From Spirosoma sp. (lineage in GTDB: Bacteria; Bacteroidota; Bacteroidia; Cytophagales; Spirosomataceae), in the NCBI RefSeq assembly GCF_026391055.1, contig NZ_JAPLET010000024.1, positions 248,001 to 312,000 of the forward strand: a stretch of 64,000 nucleotides of DNA, given 5' to 3'. A program made the translations under genes and the position numbers. Positions 24,448 through 33,699 of this stretch are shown here, in pieces (the stretch's first letter is position 1; every line of letters starts with the position of its first letter). Below the pieces are notes generated by a model. The model did no database searches and had not been told where the DNA came from. It worked only from the letters and a program-made list of their open reading frames with translations.

Positions 24448-26187
24448 ATGAATACCCGGGTTGCCTACTGTCTAGGATTGTTTTGGCTCCTTACTTTACC
24501 TCTTTACGGGCAACTTACCGGAAAAGGCGACCGGATTACGGGGCCTAACTTCGCTACCCGCAGCCCGATTCTGGGACGACACGGGATGGTCGCTACCAGC
24601 CACCCACTAGCTACACAAATTGCGCTGGACATTCTTAAACAGGGCGGCACGGCAGTTGATGCAGCCATTGCAGCTAATGCCGCCCTTGGGGTAATCGAGC
24701 CAAATAACGGCGGTATCGGTGGCGACCTGTTCGCGCTTGTGTGGTCGGCGAAAGACCATAAACTATACGGTCTGAACGCCAGTGGCCGATCGCCCATAAG
24801 TTTGACGTATAGCAACTTACGAACTAAGCTGGGGGATCAGGCTCACATTCCATTGTATGGCCCGTTGTCCGTATCAGTTCCAGGAGCGGTAGACGGCTGG
24901 TTCACCCTGCATCAGCGGTTTGGCAAGCTGCCCGTTCGTACGCTGCTGGCACCCAGCATTCGCTATGCGCGGGAAGGTGTTCCTGTGCCGCAGGTAATCG
25001 CCTACTCCTGGCAGGTGGCGGCAGCCCGATTAGCCGCCAGCGAGCGCATTATTCAGGAATTCGACAATTTCCGCCATACGTTTCTGATCAACGGCAAAGC
25101 GCCCGTCGAAGGGCAGGTATTCCGCAACCCGGATCTGGCAGCTACTTACGAAAAAATAGCTGCCGGAGGGCGGGATGCCTTCTACAAAGGCAGCCTGGCC
25201 GACGCCATGGACCGCTATGCCCGCCGGGCCGATTTATACCTGCGTAAAGCCGATCTGGCCGCTCATAAAAGCACCTGGGTCGACCCGGTTTCGGTAAATT
25301 ATAGAGGCTACGACGTCTTCGAATTACCACCCAATGGACAGGGCATTGCCGTTTTGCAGATGCTTAATCTGCTGGAAGGTTATGATCTCAAAAGCCTTGG
25401 GCACAATAGCGCCGACTATCTGCATCTATTGGTCGAAGCCAAGAAGCTAGCCTTTGAAGACCGGGCCAGATACTATGCTGACCCCGAGTTCTCTGCCATC
25501 CCCGTAAACCGGTTGCTCGCCAAAGACTATGCGGCCAACCGACGCCAACTCATTGACCCGAAAAAAGCCTCGGAGCGACTGGACGCGGGTGAACCAACTC
25601 TCCGTTCGGGCGACACCGTTTACCTGACCGTAGCCGATGAGCAGGGCAATATGGTATCACTCATCCAGAGTAATATGCTGGAGTTTGGCAGCGGTATGGT
25701 GCCCGACGGCCTTGGGTTTGTCTTTCACAACCGGGGCACCAGTTTCAACCTGAACCCGGGTCATGCCAACGTGTATGCCCCCGGAAAACGGCCGTTCAAT
25801 ACGATCATTCCAGGCTTTGTCATGAAGGATGGGAAGCCGTTTTTAAGCTTTGGGGTTATGGGGGGCGCTATGCAGCCGCAGGGTCATGTGCAGGTACTGT
25901 GCAACATCATCGACTTTGGCATGAACGTTCAGGAAGCAGGTGATGCGGCCCGGTTCAGCCATGCAGGCAGCAGTGAACCCATTGGCACGGTCATGACTGA
26001 TGGCGGCAAGCTGGCCCTCGAAAGCGGCATTTCAGCCGAAGTTCGGGCCGAACTCGAAAAGCGCGGCCATCACCTCGCCCCAACCGATTTTTTTGGGGGT
26101 TATCAGGCCATTCAATGGGATCTTGTCAACCGAATTTACCGGGGAGCAACGGAGATGCGAAAAGATGGTCAGGCCACCGGTTACTAA
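24448..26187 (+). CDS. Gamma-glutamyltransferase family protein
   Basis: 579 residues with a signal peptide (about 1-21). Motifs: GTAVDAAIAANAALGVIEPNNGGIGGD near the N-terminus and the autoprocessing site GDTVYLTVADEQGNMVS, where Thr390 would be both the cleavage point and the catalytic nucleophile of the small subunit. GMVPDGLGFVFHNRG and PGKRPFNTIIPG follow as in YwrD-like members. The enzyme transfers or hydrolyses gamma-glutamyl groups, for example in periplasmic glutathione breakdown. Confidence 0.9.
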   Translation: MNTRVAYCLGLFWLLTLPLYGQLTGKGDRITGPNFATRSPILGRHGMVATSHPLATQIALDILKQGGTAVDAAIAANAALGVIEPNNGGIGGDLFALVWSAKDHKLYGLNASGRSPISLTYSNLRTKLGDQAHIPLYGPLSVSVPGAVDGWFTLHQRFGKLPVRTLLAPSIRYAREGVPVPQVIAYSWQVAAARLAASERIIQEFDNFRHTFLINGKAPVEGQVFRNPDLAATYEKIAAGGRDAFYKGSLADAMDRYARRADLYLRKADLAAHKSTWVDPVSVNYRGYDVFELPPNGQGIAVLQMLNLLEGYDLKSLGHNSADYLHLLVEAKKLAFEDRARYYADPEFSAIPVNRLLAKDYAANRRQLIDPKKASERLDAGEPTLRSGDTVYLTVADEQGNMVSLIQSNMLEFGSGMVPDGLGFVFHNRGTSFNLNPGHANVYAPGKRPFNTIIPGFVMKDGKPFLSFGVMGGAMQPQGHVQVLCNIIDFGMNVQEAGDAARFSHAGSSEPIGTVMTDGGKLALESGISAEVRAELEKRGHHLAPTDFFGGYQAIQWDLVNRIYRGATEMRKDGQATGY

Positions 26188-26420
26188 CTAATGAAAAGGA
26201 ATCTATATTTAGCCGTTGATTTGCACCGACTTATAATTGAATAGCCGCTATCAGTGCGATTACTTTCCTCGAAGTAAGGTGAATTTTTACTACAAATGCT
26301 GTGGAAAAATAGAATCATTTTTTACCAGCATGATTGATAAGACTTTGATAATCAATCATTGGCATAGATTTGGATATTACTCTTCAAAACAAGTAGATTA
26401 AATTTAATTAGTTAATTAGC

Positions 26421-27059
26421 ATGGCAAACCTGGCAGATCGTATAGCAAGTTTTTTTAGTGGTAACGATTCCAACACCGACGAAGGATTACGCGACCTCTT
26501 CATTAGTGAGCTGAAAAGCGTTTACTATGCAGAGAAGCGAGCCGTCGACGCCCTGGGTGATCAAGCCGAAGCAAGCACAACTAATGAAGTACGCAGTGCT
26601 TTTCTGGCGCATCAGGAGCAGAGTCATATTCAGGTGGAACGCCTGGAAGAAATTTTCAGAATTATCGGTATCAAAGTAGACACACACCTCTCTGATGGCA
26701 TCGACGGGCTGATTGGTGATGCAAAACGGGTTGTTTCGGAAACAGAAGCGGATTCACTGACGCGCGACGCAGGCTTAATTATTGCAGCCCAAAAGATTGA
26801 GCATTACGAAATTGCAGCCTATGGATCACTCCTTACATTAGCTCGCACGCTTGACTTTAACCAGTCGGCCGAATTAATTGAAAAGACGCTGGAAGAGGAG
26901 AAAGAAGAAGACTACAAACTGACTATTCTGGCGCAATCGTTCGTCAACAAACGCGCCAAAGAGGAGGAAGAAAAACACCCTGGCAGCCACCACGCCAGTC
27001 GGCCTGTTCCCCATGGATCCGACTCAGACATCACGTTGGGCGGACCACTGGGCGTTTAA
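26421..27059 (+). CDS. DUF892 ferritin-like protein (YciE/YciF family)
   Basis: 212 residues, no signal peptide. A four-helix bundle is suggested by DLFISELKSVYYAEKRAVDALGDQ, EQSHIQVERLEEIF, IIAAQKIEHYEIAAYGSLL and IEKTLEEEKEEDYKLTILAQ, with Glu and His in diiron positions. The C-terminus is disordered and His-rich (HPGSHHASRPVPHGSD). The family is induced by general stress in enterics; mechanism unclear. An imperfect AT-rich hairpin (26330-26359) lies in the 234-bp upstream gap. Confidence 0.87.
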   Translation: MANLADRIASFFSGNDSNTDEGLRDLFISELKSVYYAEKRAVDALGDQAEASTTNEVRSAFLAHQEQSHIQVERLEEIFRIIGIKVDTHLSDGIDGLIGDAKRVVSETEADSLTRDAGLIIAAQKIEHYEIAAYGSLLTLARTLDFNQSAELIEKTLEEEKEEDYKLTILAQSFVNKRAKEEEEKHPGSHHASRPVPHGSDSDITLGGPLGV

Positions 27060-27084
27060 CTATGTAGCATCGACGGTCAATGTA

Positions 27085-27141
27085 TTGGGTTGTGTATGTG
27101 GTGTCGGGGTTTAAGGCCCCGACACCACATACACAACCCAA
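27085..27141. terminator. Perfect 25-bp hairpin between convergent genes
   Basis: 27085-27109 pairs without a mismatch to 27117-27141 (core TGTGGTGTCGGGG), loop TTTAAGG. It lies between the ends of the DUF892 gene (+) and the amidase gene (-). Neither side has a long U tract, but its strength and place fit a shared terminator. Confidence 0.7.
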
Positions 27142-27161
27142 CAACATACATAACGCTATAA

Positions 27162-28742
27162 CTACTGCACTACCGCTTTGCGTTTTTTCTTCGGAAGCGC
27201 GGGCGTACTCTCCGGCGGTCGGCGGTGGTGGGTAGCCTGCTCATAGGCATAGGCCAGTTTGATCAGGGTTGGTTCGCTAAATGGTCTGCCGAAAAATTGC
27301 AACCCGGCGGGCAGCACATCATACGTAAATCCCATCGGTACCGAAAAAGCCGGGAATCCCGTTGGGGGCGACAAGGCATTGTTGTTTGTCCCCGAAGGTG
27401 TATTCAGATCGCCGATGAGTCGGGGCGGGTAGCTGAATGATGGGTATACCAACGCATCGACCTGCGTCGAATCCATAGCCCGCAGCAGCAACTGACGAAG
27501 CCGCTCCCGCATAGCCAGGTTTTTACCCCAGCCTTTGTGCGCTTCCGGTGCCAGCGTATCGGCGATGGCATCCAGCAGTCCTTTTTCCAGATAGGGGTGA
27601 AACTGGCGTGATTTAACAATAGATTCCAGTGTTTTATGCGGTGCGTTGGGTCCAAGACTGGCCAGATACAAATTGAAGTCACGCCGTAATTGCGGAATGG
27701 TATCAAAGGATTTGTTGATCGTATCGAGTTGGGGCACCCGAACGGAGTCGATGACAATGGCCCCCGCAGCCCGAAGTTCGTCAAGGGCTTTATTAAACAC
27801 CGCGTACACCTGCGGGTCTGAATTCTTAGGCATAACCATCTGGCGAAACACCCCGATCCGCGCTCCTTTTAGCCCATCTTTGTCCAGAAACTGCCGATAC
27901 GTTGGCGGAATTTTGCCCTCGCTACGCTTTGTGACCGTATCCGCTTTGTCGTAGCCAGCAATTACATCGAGCACCCGAACGGCATCTTCTACCGTCCGGC
28001 AGATGGGTCCGCCAGTATCGTTGGTCATGGCCAGGGGCGCAATGCCATCCCGGCTAACCAGGCCCAGCGTTGGCCGGAAACCAACCAGACTCTGGTGCGA
28101 AGCGGGTCCGCGAATGGAGCTTCCCGTATCTGTTCCCAAGCCGATAGCGCCGAAATTAGCTGTGACGGCAGCCGCCGTCCCCCCACTTGAACCGGCCGTT
28201 GTCCGTTTGGTGTCGTAGGGGTTTCGGGAGTAACCGGGCAAAATAGAGCTTACCGAAAACTGCCCTGAGTAGGCAAACTCCGCCAGATTCGACTTGGCAA
28301 TGATAATGGCTCCAGCTTCCCGGATTTTCCGAACCACAAAGGCATCGTCGGGTGGAATGGACTTCTTCATGGCCAATGTTCCGTTGGTAGTGGGCATGTC
28401 GTAGGTATCGTAATTATCTTTTACGATTACGGGAATACCGTGCAGCGGGCCAACCATCTTGCCGGTTGCTTTGTAGAGTGAATCCAGTCGCCGGGCTTCG
28501 GCCAGGGCTTTAGGATTGACCATGATGATGGCGTTCAGGTAAGGCCCCTGTTTGTCGTAGGCCTCGATCCGGTCCAGATACAGTTGTACCAGTTGTACGG
28601 CGGTCAGTTTACCCGCCTGCATGGCAGCATGTAAGCTGGTGACAGTAGCTTCTGGAATGGTTTTAGCACTGAACGACTGGCCATTTACGAGCGTGCTCAA
28701 AAGCAAATAAACAAAAGAGAAGGAAGTTATGAATTTCTTCAT
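27162..28742 (-). CDS. Amidase-signature family hydrolase, secreted
   Basis: 526 residues, signal peptide about 1-21. Amidase signature: VIVKDN with catalytic Lys108, TTAGSSGGTAAAV with the cis-Ser (186), and TDTGSSIRGPAS with nucleophile Ser209 (the usual Gly-Gly-Ser here is Gly-Ser-Ser). The family cleaves carboxamides. Being exported, it may release ammonia or amino acids from peptides or other amides. It has a basic C-terminal tail (KKKRKAVVQ). Confidence 0.9.
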   Translation of the reverse strand: MKKFITSFSFVYLLLSTLVNGQSFSAKTIPEATVTSLHAAMQAGKLTAVQLVQLYLDRIEAYDKQGPYLNAIIMVNPKALAEARRLDSLYKATGKMVGPLHGIPVIVKDNYDTYDMPTTNGTLAMKKSIPPDDAFVVRKIREAGAIIIAKSNLAEFAYSGQFSVSSILPGYSRNPYDTKRTTAGSSGGTAAAVTANFGAIGLGTDTGSSIRGPASHQSLVGFRPTLGLVSRDGIAPLAMTNDTGGPICRTVEDAVRVLDVIAGYDKADTVTKRSEGKIPPTYRQFLDKDGLKGARIGVFRQMVMPKNSDPQVYAVFNKALDELRAAGAIVIDSVRVPQLDTINKSFDTIPQLRRDFNLYLASLGPNAPHKTLESIVKSRQFHPYLEKGLLDAIADTLAPEAHKGWGKNLAMRERLRQLLLRAMDSTQVDALVYPSFSYPPRLIGDLNTPSGTNNNALSPPTGFPAFSVPMGFTYDVLPAGLQFFGRPFSEPTLIKLAYAYEQATHHRRPPESTPALPKKKRKAVVQ

Positions 28743-28885
28743 TTAGCAGAATAAACAATAACTTTGACGCTATTACAGTGAGTTTAAGGCATAATAATAC
28801 GCTTTTATGCCGAAGAAAAATTCAGAACCTCAAATAGTTTAATTTCATATTTCTTTCAGCACGTTTTTGTGCTTTTACACTTCTT

Positions 28886-30247
28886 ATGAATCGAGTACTT
28901 AGCCCTGTTGCGCTGGCATTCATTTCTCTTATTTCTGTTTCGCAACCACTCCGGGCGCAACAGACGTCCTCAAAAACACAACCTTCTTCTGGCGTTGAGA
29001 AGCGGTACGTTGACGAAGTGAATGCGCTGGGCGCTCAGCCTTCGGTAAAAAAAGCCTTTCAGTTCTTTGTTGATCTTGAACCCCAGACTATGAAGGATCT
29101 GATCAACCTGACCGAAACACCTTCTCCGCCTTTCAAGGAAACGGTACGCGCTAAAAAATACGCGGCCATGCTGAAAGAAGCCGGAGCCGACTCCGTCTGG
29201 ATTGACGAGGTGAGCAACGTGATTGCCAAGCGCAAAGGCCGAAAAGGTAACAAAACGGTGGTCGTGGAATCGCACCTAGACACCGTTTTTCCGGAAGGAA
29301 CCGATGTAAACGTCAAGCATAAAGGCGACACTCTCTACGCGCCAGGAGTAGGCGACGACACCCGCGGCCTGACCGCCATTCTGGCCGTCCTGAAAGGTAT
29401 GGAAGCGGCCTCCATTGAGACCGACGCCGATGTACTATTTGTGGGGGCTGTGGGTGAAGAAGGCCTGGGCGACCTGCGTGGAGTGAAGCACCTCCTCCGA
29501 AAAGGCGGCCCTAAAGTCGACTCCTACATTGCCGTGGATGGCGACGGCATCAGCAGCATCGTTCACCGGGGACTGGGCTCGCACCGCTATCGGATTACCT
29601 TCAAGGGGCCGGGCGGGCACTCGTACGGGTCGTTCGGCATTGTCAACCCGCACAGTGCCCTCGGGAAAGCCATTTATTACTTCACCACAGAAGCCGATAA
29701 AGTGACGCGGCAGGGTGTGAAGACAACCTATAGTGTCAGCGTAATTAACGGAGGCACGTCTGTCAACGCCATTCCGTACGAGTCGTGGATGGAGATCGAC
29801 ATGCGCTCCGAAAGTCCGGAGAAGCTCAATGAAGTCGACCAGTTGTTGCAGGGGGCCGTTCAGCGGGCGCTGAACGAGGAGAACGGCATTAAACGGCAGG
29901 GTCCGGCCCTGACGGTAGAGGTGAAAAAAATTGGCGATCGGCCATCGGGTAAAACCGACGCGTCGGCCGCTATTGTTCAGCGGGCCATGGCCGCTACCAG
30001 CTACATGAACGCGGTTCCCCAACTGGATGTGGCTTCAACAAACGCCAACACGCCCATTGCGCTGGGAATTCCGGCGGTTACCATCGGGAGTGGCGGTAGT
30101 GGCGGGGGCGAGCACTCGCTGAATGAGTGGTGGCTGAACGACAAAGGTTACCTGGGTATGCAGCGAATCCTGCTGGTTCTTCTGGCCGAAGCAGGGCTTG
30201 ATAAAGGATCAGCAGCTTCGAAAGTGAAAGCGGAGAAACGGCGGTAA
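28886..30247 (+). CDS. M20-family zinc metallopeptidase, secreted
   Basis: 453 residues, signal peptide about 1-24. Zinc-site motifs: VVVESHLDTVFPEG (His and catalytic Asp), GVGDDTRGLTAIL (bridging Asp), GAVGEEGLGDLRG (catalytic Glu and zinc Glu), IAVDGDG and GSGGSGGGEHSLNEWW (last His). A dimerisation lid domain lies at about 230-350. Resembles peptidase T/carboxypeptidase-type enzymes that trim peptides. Divergent from the amidase gene, 143 bp apart. Confidence 0.9.
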   Translation: MNRVLSPVALAFISLISVSQPLRAQQTSSKTQPSSGVEKRYVDEVNALGAQPSVKKAFQFFVDLEPQTMKDLINLTETPSPPFKETVRAKKYAAMLKEAGADSVWIDEVSNVIAKRKGRKGNKTVVVESHLDTVFPEGTDVNVKHKGDTLYAPGVGDDTRGLTAILAVLKGMEAASIETDADVLFVGAVGEEGLGDLRGVKHLLRKGGPKVDSYIAVDGDGISSIVHRGLGSHRYRITFKGPGGHSYGSFGIVNPHSALGKAIYYFTTEADKVTRQGVKTTYSVSVINGGTSVNAIPYESWMEIDMRSESPEKLNEVDQLLQGAVQRALNEENGIKRQGPALTVEVKKIGDRPSGKTDASAAIVQRAMAATSYMNAVPQLDVASTNANTPIALGIPAVTIGSGGSGGGEHSLNEWWLNDKGYLGMQRILLVLLAEAGLDKGSAASKVKAEKRR

Positions 30248-30310
30248 ATGGCTTAACCATTCCTACCAATAACAAATTGGTCGTGTTGCTTTTTTAGTAG
30301 CTTGCAACCC

Positions 30311-30357
30311 TGTAGTGCCGACCGTCGATGCGTCGAACCGTCCCGGTCGGCACTACA
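30311..30357. repeat. Intergenic palindromic repeat, family 2
   Basis: TGTAGTGCCGACCG (30311-30324) is an exact 14-bp inverted match of 30344-30357, with a 19-nt centre containing CGTCGATGCGTCGA. It lies between the M20 and M1 peptidase genes and resembles the unit at 6756-6846. It may also act as a terminator. Confidence 0.6.
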
Positions 30358-30378
30358 GCACTTACCAACGTATTTCCA

Positions 30379-32253
30379 ATGAAATCACTCATCATTGCTT
30401 TTTGCTTCGCCCTTGTGGGCGGCACCGTAACGGCTCAGGGTTTATACATGCCACGCAACGTGAAGCAGGCTTACCAGAAAGGAACCCGTTCCCTGGATGG
30501 CCGACCCGGAAAAAACTACTGGCAGAATTTCGCCCGCTACAACATTACCATCACAGCCACGCCCCCCAACCGGACCATTCGCGGAAAGGAAGAGATCACG
30601 TACATCAACAACAGCCCCGATACGCTCAGGTCGCTCGTTTTCAAACTGATCCTGAACAGCCACAAACCCGGCGCCGTGCGGCAGTCGCCAGCCTCCGACG
30701 ATTACCTGACCTCCGGCATTTCTATCGATAAGTACACCGAAGGCAGAAACGATAAACTCTGGCGCGATGCCGGTAACGCCACCCAGCGGCAGGTTGCGCT
30801 GACGCAGCCCCTCATGCCCCGCGACTCCATAAAGCTGGCCTTCGAGTGGCATTACGATGTTTCCAAAGAAAGCGGGCGCGAAGGTGTACTGGATTCAACG
30901 ACCTTTTTCCTGGCTTACTTCTACCCACGGGTGGCCGTGATGGACGATTACTACGGCTGGGATCGCACTACGTTTACCGAAGCCCAAGAGTTTTACAACG
31001 ATTTCAATGACTATACCCTCACGGTCAACGTACCGAAAGATTACCTCGTCTGGGCCACCGGCGATTTGCAGAATGCTGCCGAAGTACTGCAACCCACCTA
31101 CGCCAAACGCCTGAGCGAATCCCTGCGAGCGGACTCCATCATCCACGTAGCCACCCTCGCTGATCTGTCCACCAAAAACGTAACGATGCAGCAACCGGTC
31201 AATTCGTGGAAATGGAAAGCGAATTATGTACCCGACATCGCCCTCTGCATCAGCAACCAGTACGTCTGGGATGCATCCAGCGTGGTGGTCGATAAGAAAA
31301 CGAACCGACGCTCCAGCGTACAGGCAGCTTTCCTGGATACGGCCAAAGATTTCCATGAAATGGTGGGCTTTGGTCGGCACGCGCTCGACTGGTTTTCCAA
31401 CAACACGCCCGGTGTGCCTTACCCCTACCCTAAAACGACCATCGTTCAGGGGTTTGCCGATATGGAATACCCCATGATGGTGAATGATGGTAGCACCAAC
31501 GATCTGAATTTTTCGCGGTTTGTGGCCGAGCATGAGATTGCCCATACCTGGTTTCCGTTTTACATGGGCATCAACGAAACGCGCTACGGATTTATGGACG
31601 AAGGCTGGGTTACGGCCTTCGAGTACCTGATTAGTCAGGCCGATCTTGGCAACGATCAGGCGACAAAGAACTTCCAGCTATTTCGGGTACGAAGCTGGAT
31701 AAAAGACCCATCTGCGGAGCAGGATTTACCGATCATCACGCCCGCTAACGTCCTGAGCGGAGCGGCTATGGGCAATAACGAATACGGGAAAGCCGCGCTG
31801 GGTTATCTGGCGTTGAAAGAACTATTGGGCGATGCCAATTTCAAAAAAAGTTTGCTCGAATTTATGGCCCGCTGGCATGGTAAACACCCCACGCCCTGGG
31901 ACATGTTCTACAGTTTCAATAACGCGTCGGGCAAAGACCTGAACTGGTTCTGGAGCAACTGGTTCTTCAGCAATAACTACATCGACCTCGCCATTCAGAA
32001 CGTTGCCACAACCCCAACGCTGTGCACTGTCACGATTCAGAACATCGGCGGCTACGTAGCTCCAACGGATATTATCGTGAAATTTACCGATGGTACTTCT
32101 GGAACCTATCATCAGACACCGGCCATCTGGCAGGCCAACCAGCGCCTTGCCGTGGTTAAGATTCCCATCAAAAAGAAAGTTGCGTCCATTCGGCTGGAAG
32201 GCGGCATCTTCATGGACGCCGACGAGCGAAACAATGACTGGAAAGCAAAGTAA
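30379..32253 (+). CDS. M1-family zinc aminopeptidase, secreted
   Basis: 624 residues from the ATG at 30379, chosen because it opens a signal peptide (MKSLIIAFCFALVGGTVTAQ); the in-frame start at 30328 would place the palindromic repeat inside the gene. Zinc site HEIAHTWFP (about residues 384-392) with the third ligand in DEGWVTAFEY, 19 residues later. GFADMEYPMMV replaces the classical GAMEN substrate motif, as in many Bacteroidota M1 proteins. Likely a periplasmic aminopeptidase that completes peptide breakdown. Confidence 0.9.
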   Translation: MKSLIIAFCFALVGGTVTAQGLYMPRNVKQAYQKGTRSLDGRPGKNYWQNFARYNITITATPPNRTIRGKEEITYINNSPDTLRSLVFKLILNSHKPGAVRQSPASDDYLTSGISIDKYTEGRNDKLWRDAGNATQRQVALTQPLMPRDSIKLAFEWHYDVSKESGREGVLDSTTFFLAYFYPRVAVMDDYYGWDRTTFTEAQEFYNDFNDYTLTVNVPKDYLVWATGDLQNAAEVLQPTYAKRLSESLRADSIIHVATLADLSTKNVTMQQPVNSWKWKANYVPDIALCISNQYVWDASSVVVDKKTNRRSSVQAAFLDTAKDFHEMVGFGRHALDWFSNNTPGVPYPYPKTTIVQGFADMEYPMMVNDGSTNDLNFSRFVAEHEIAHTWFPFYMGINETRYGFMDEGWVTAFEYLISQADLGNDQATKNFQLFRVRSWIKDPSAEQDLPIITPANVLSGAAMGNNEYGKAALGYLALKELLGDANFKKSLLEFMARWHGKHPTPWDMFYSFNNASGKDLNWFWSNWFFSNNYIDLAIQNVATTPTLCTVTIQNIGGYVAPTDIIVKFTDGTSGTYHQTPAIWQANQRLAVVKIPIKKKVASIRLEGGIFMDADERNNDWKAK

Positions 32254-32407
32254 CACCGGGCGGCCCGCCCGGCCGCAACAAAAACAGTTTATCATAACCC
32301 GTTAACAAACGCCAACGTCGATACCCCTTCCCCTAACAACTCCCTGCCTGGTGGGAACAATCGTTTGCTGGAACGCGTATGTAAATAAGCACCTCCCAGT
32401 TGAGTTT

Positions 32408-33643
32408 ATGACTCGCCGACAGCATTTTGTTATTATCCTGATTTTAGGGGCTCTCTCGACAATCAGTCCGTTTTCTATCGACATGTATTTGCCGGGCTTT
32501 CCGGCTATTGCCAAAGACCTCCACACGTCCATTTCGCAGGTTCAGCTTTCCCTGACGGCTTATTTGGTGGGCATTTCGGTCGGGCAGCTTTTATACGGGC
32601 CCCTGCTCGACCGGTTTGGCAGGAAGCGTCCGCTATATGCGGGGCTGATCGTGTATTTTGTTGCCTCGATTGGCTGTGCGTTCAGTTCGTCGATTGAGGT
32701 GCTGATTGTTATGCGTCTGTTGCAGGCATTGGGCGGCTGCGTGGGGCTGGTAGCGGCTCAGGCGCTGGTACGCGATCTGTTTCCGGTGAGCGAAATTGCC
32801 CAGGTCTTTTCGTTACTTACGCTGGTAGTAGCCGTGTCGCCCATGATCGCGCCAACCGTGGGCGGGTATGCCACCGTTGCGTTTGGCTGGCACTCGATCT
32901 TCGTCATTCTGGCCATCATCACCCTCCTGATGCTGGTTGGTGTGTATTTCGTTCTGCCAAACGGTAAAGCCCCCGATACATCTCTGTCCCTCCGCCCGAA
33001 GGCCGTCATGGGCAGTTTCTATACGGTACTGAAACAACCCCAGTTTCTGACCTATGCGCTCGTTGGCGGCATTGCTACGTCGGCCCCATTCGCCTATCTG
33101 GCGGGTTCCTCCGACGTGTTCATGAATATCTACCACGTCAGTGCTCAGGAATATGGCTGGATCTTCGCTTTTCTGGCCATCGCTCTGATCGGCCCGACGC
33201 AGTTGAATCGGTTTCTGCTTCGGCGGTTTAGTAATGAACAGATCATTTTTGCCACGCTGATCTACCAAACGGTGGTTGGCCTGCTTCTCGTGTTGGGTAC
33301 CTGGGCGGGCTGGTATGGGCAATATGGCCTGATCGGTATGCTGTTCCTGTTTCTGGGCGGGCAGGGCATTACCAACCCTAATGCATCGGCGCTGTCGCTG
33401 GCACCGTTTTCCCGACATGCGGGTAGTGCGGCTGCCCTGATGGGGAGCTTCCGGATGGGCTTCGGCTCGCTCGTTTCGGCCTCTGTCAGCCTGTTACACA
33501 ACAATACCGCCATTCCGATGGTGGGGGTCATGACTACTTGTATTATCTTGGGGCTGGTCATTCTGCTGATCGGCGAGCGGGTCATTCGCCATCAGGCCAA
33601 ATCCGCAGACCTGGAGGGGCCAATGACCGAGGCTTTGTTATAA
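32408..33643 (+). CDS. MFS multidrug efflux transporter, Bcr/CflA family
   Basis: 411 residues from ATG 32408 (MTRRQHFVIILILGALSTIS). About twelve transmembrane helices. Family motifs: SPFSIDMYLPGFPAIAKDL in helix 1, GQLLYGPLLDRFGRKRPLY (MFS motif A, loop 2-3) and ALGGCVGLVAAQALVRDLF in helices 4-5. Exports drugs or small metabolites by proton antiport. The in-frame start at 32351 adds 19 non-hydrophobic residues and is rejected. Confidence 0.9.
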   Translation: MTRRQHFVIILILGALSTISPFSIDMYLPGFPAIAKDLHTSISQVQLSLTAYLVGISVGQLLYGPLLDRFGRKRPLYAGLIVYFVASIGCAFSSSIEVLIVMRLLQALGGCVGLVAAQALVRDLFPVSEIAQVFSLLTLVVAVSPMIAPTVGGYATVAFGWHSIFVILAIITLLMLVGVYFVLPNGKAPDTSLSLRPKAVMGSFYTVLKQPQFLTYALVGGIATSAPFAYLAGSSDVFMNIYHVSAQEYGWIFAFLAIALIGPTQLNRFLLRRFSNEQIIFATLIYQTVVGLLLVLGTWAGWYGQYGLIGMLFLFLGGQGITNPNASALSLAPFSRHAGSAAALMGSFRMGFGSLVSASVSLLHNNTAIPMVGVMTTCIILGLVILLIGERVIRHQAKSADLEGPMTEALL

Positions 33644-33699
33644 ATTCCTCAAACGGGTGTCTTATAGCCAATACGGCGAATCGACGACGGCCTACCACA

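Noticed and set aside
26330..26359. Hairpin ATGATTGAT ... ATCAATCAT before the DUF892 gene
   Set aside because: A 9-bp AT-rich stem with a 12-nt loop in an AT-rich gap is weak evidence for a regulatory site.
33538..33699. Longer N-terminus for the SNF2 protein
   Set aside because: It would overlap the end of the MFS gene in another frame and adds low-complexity Arg-rich residues.
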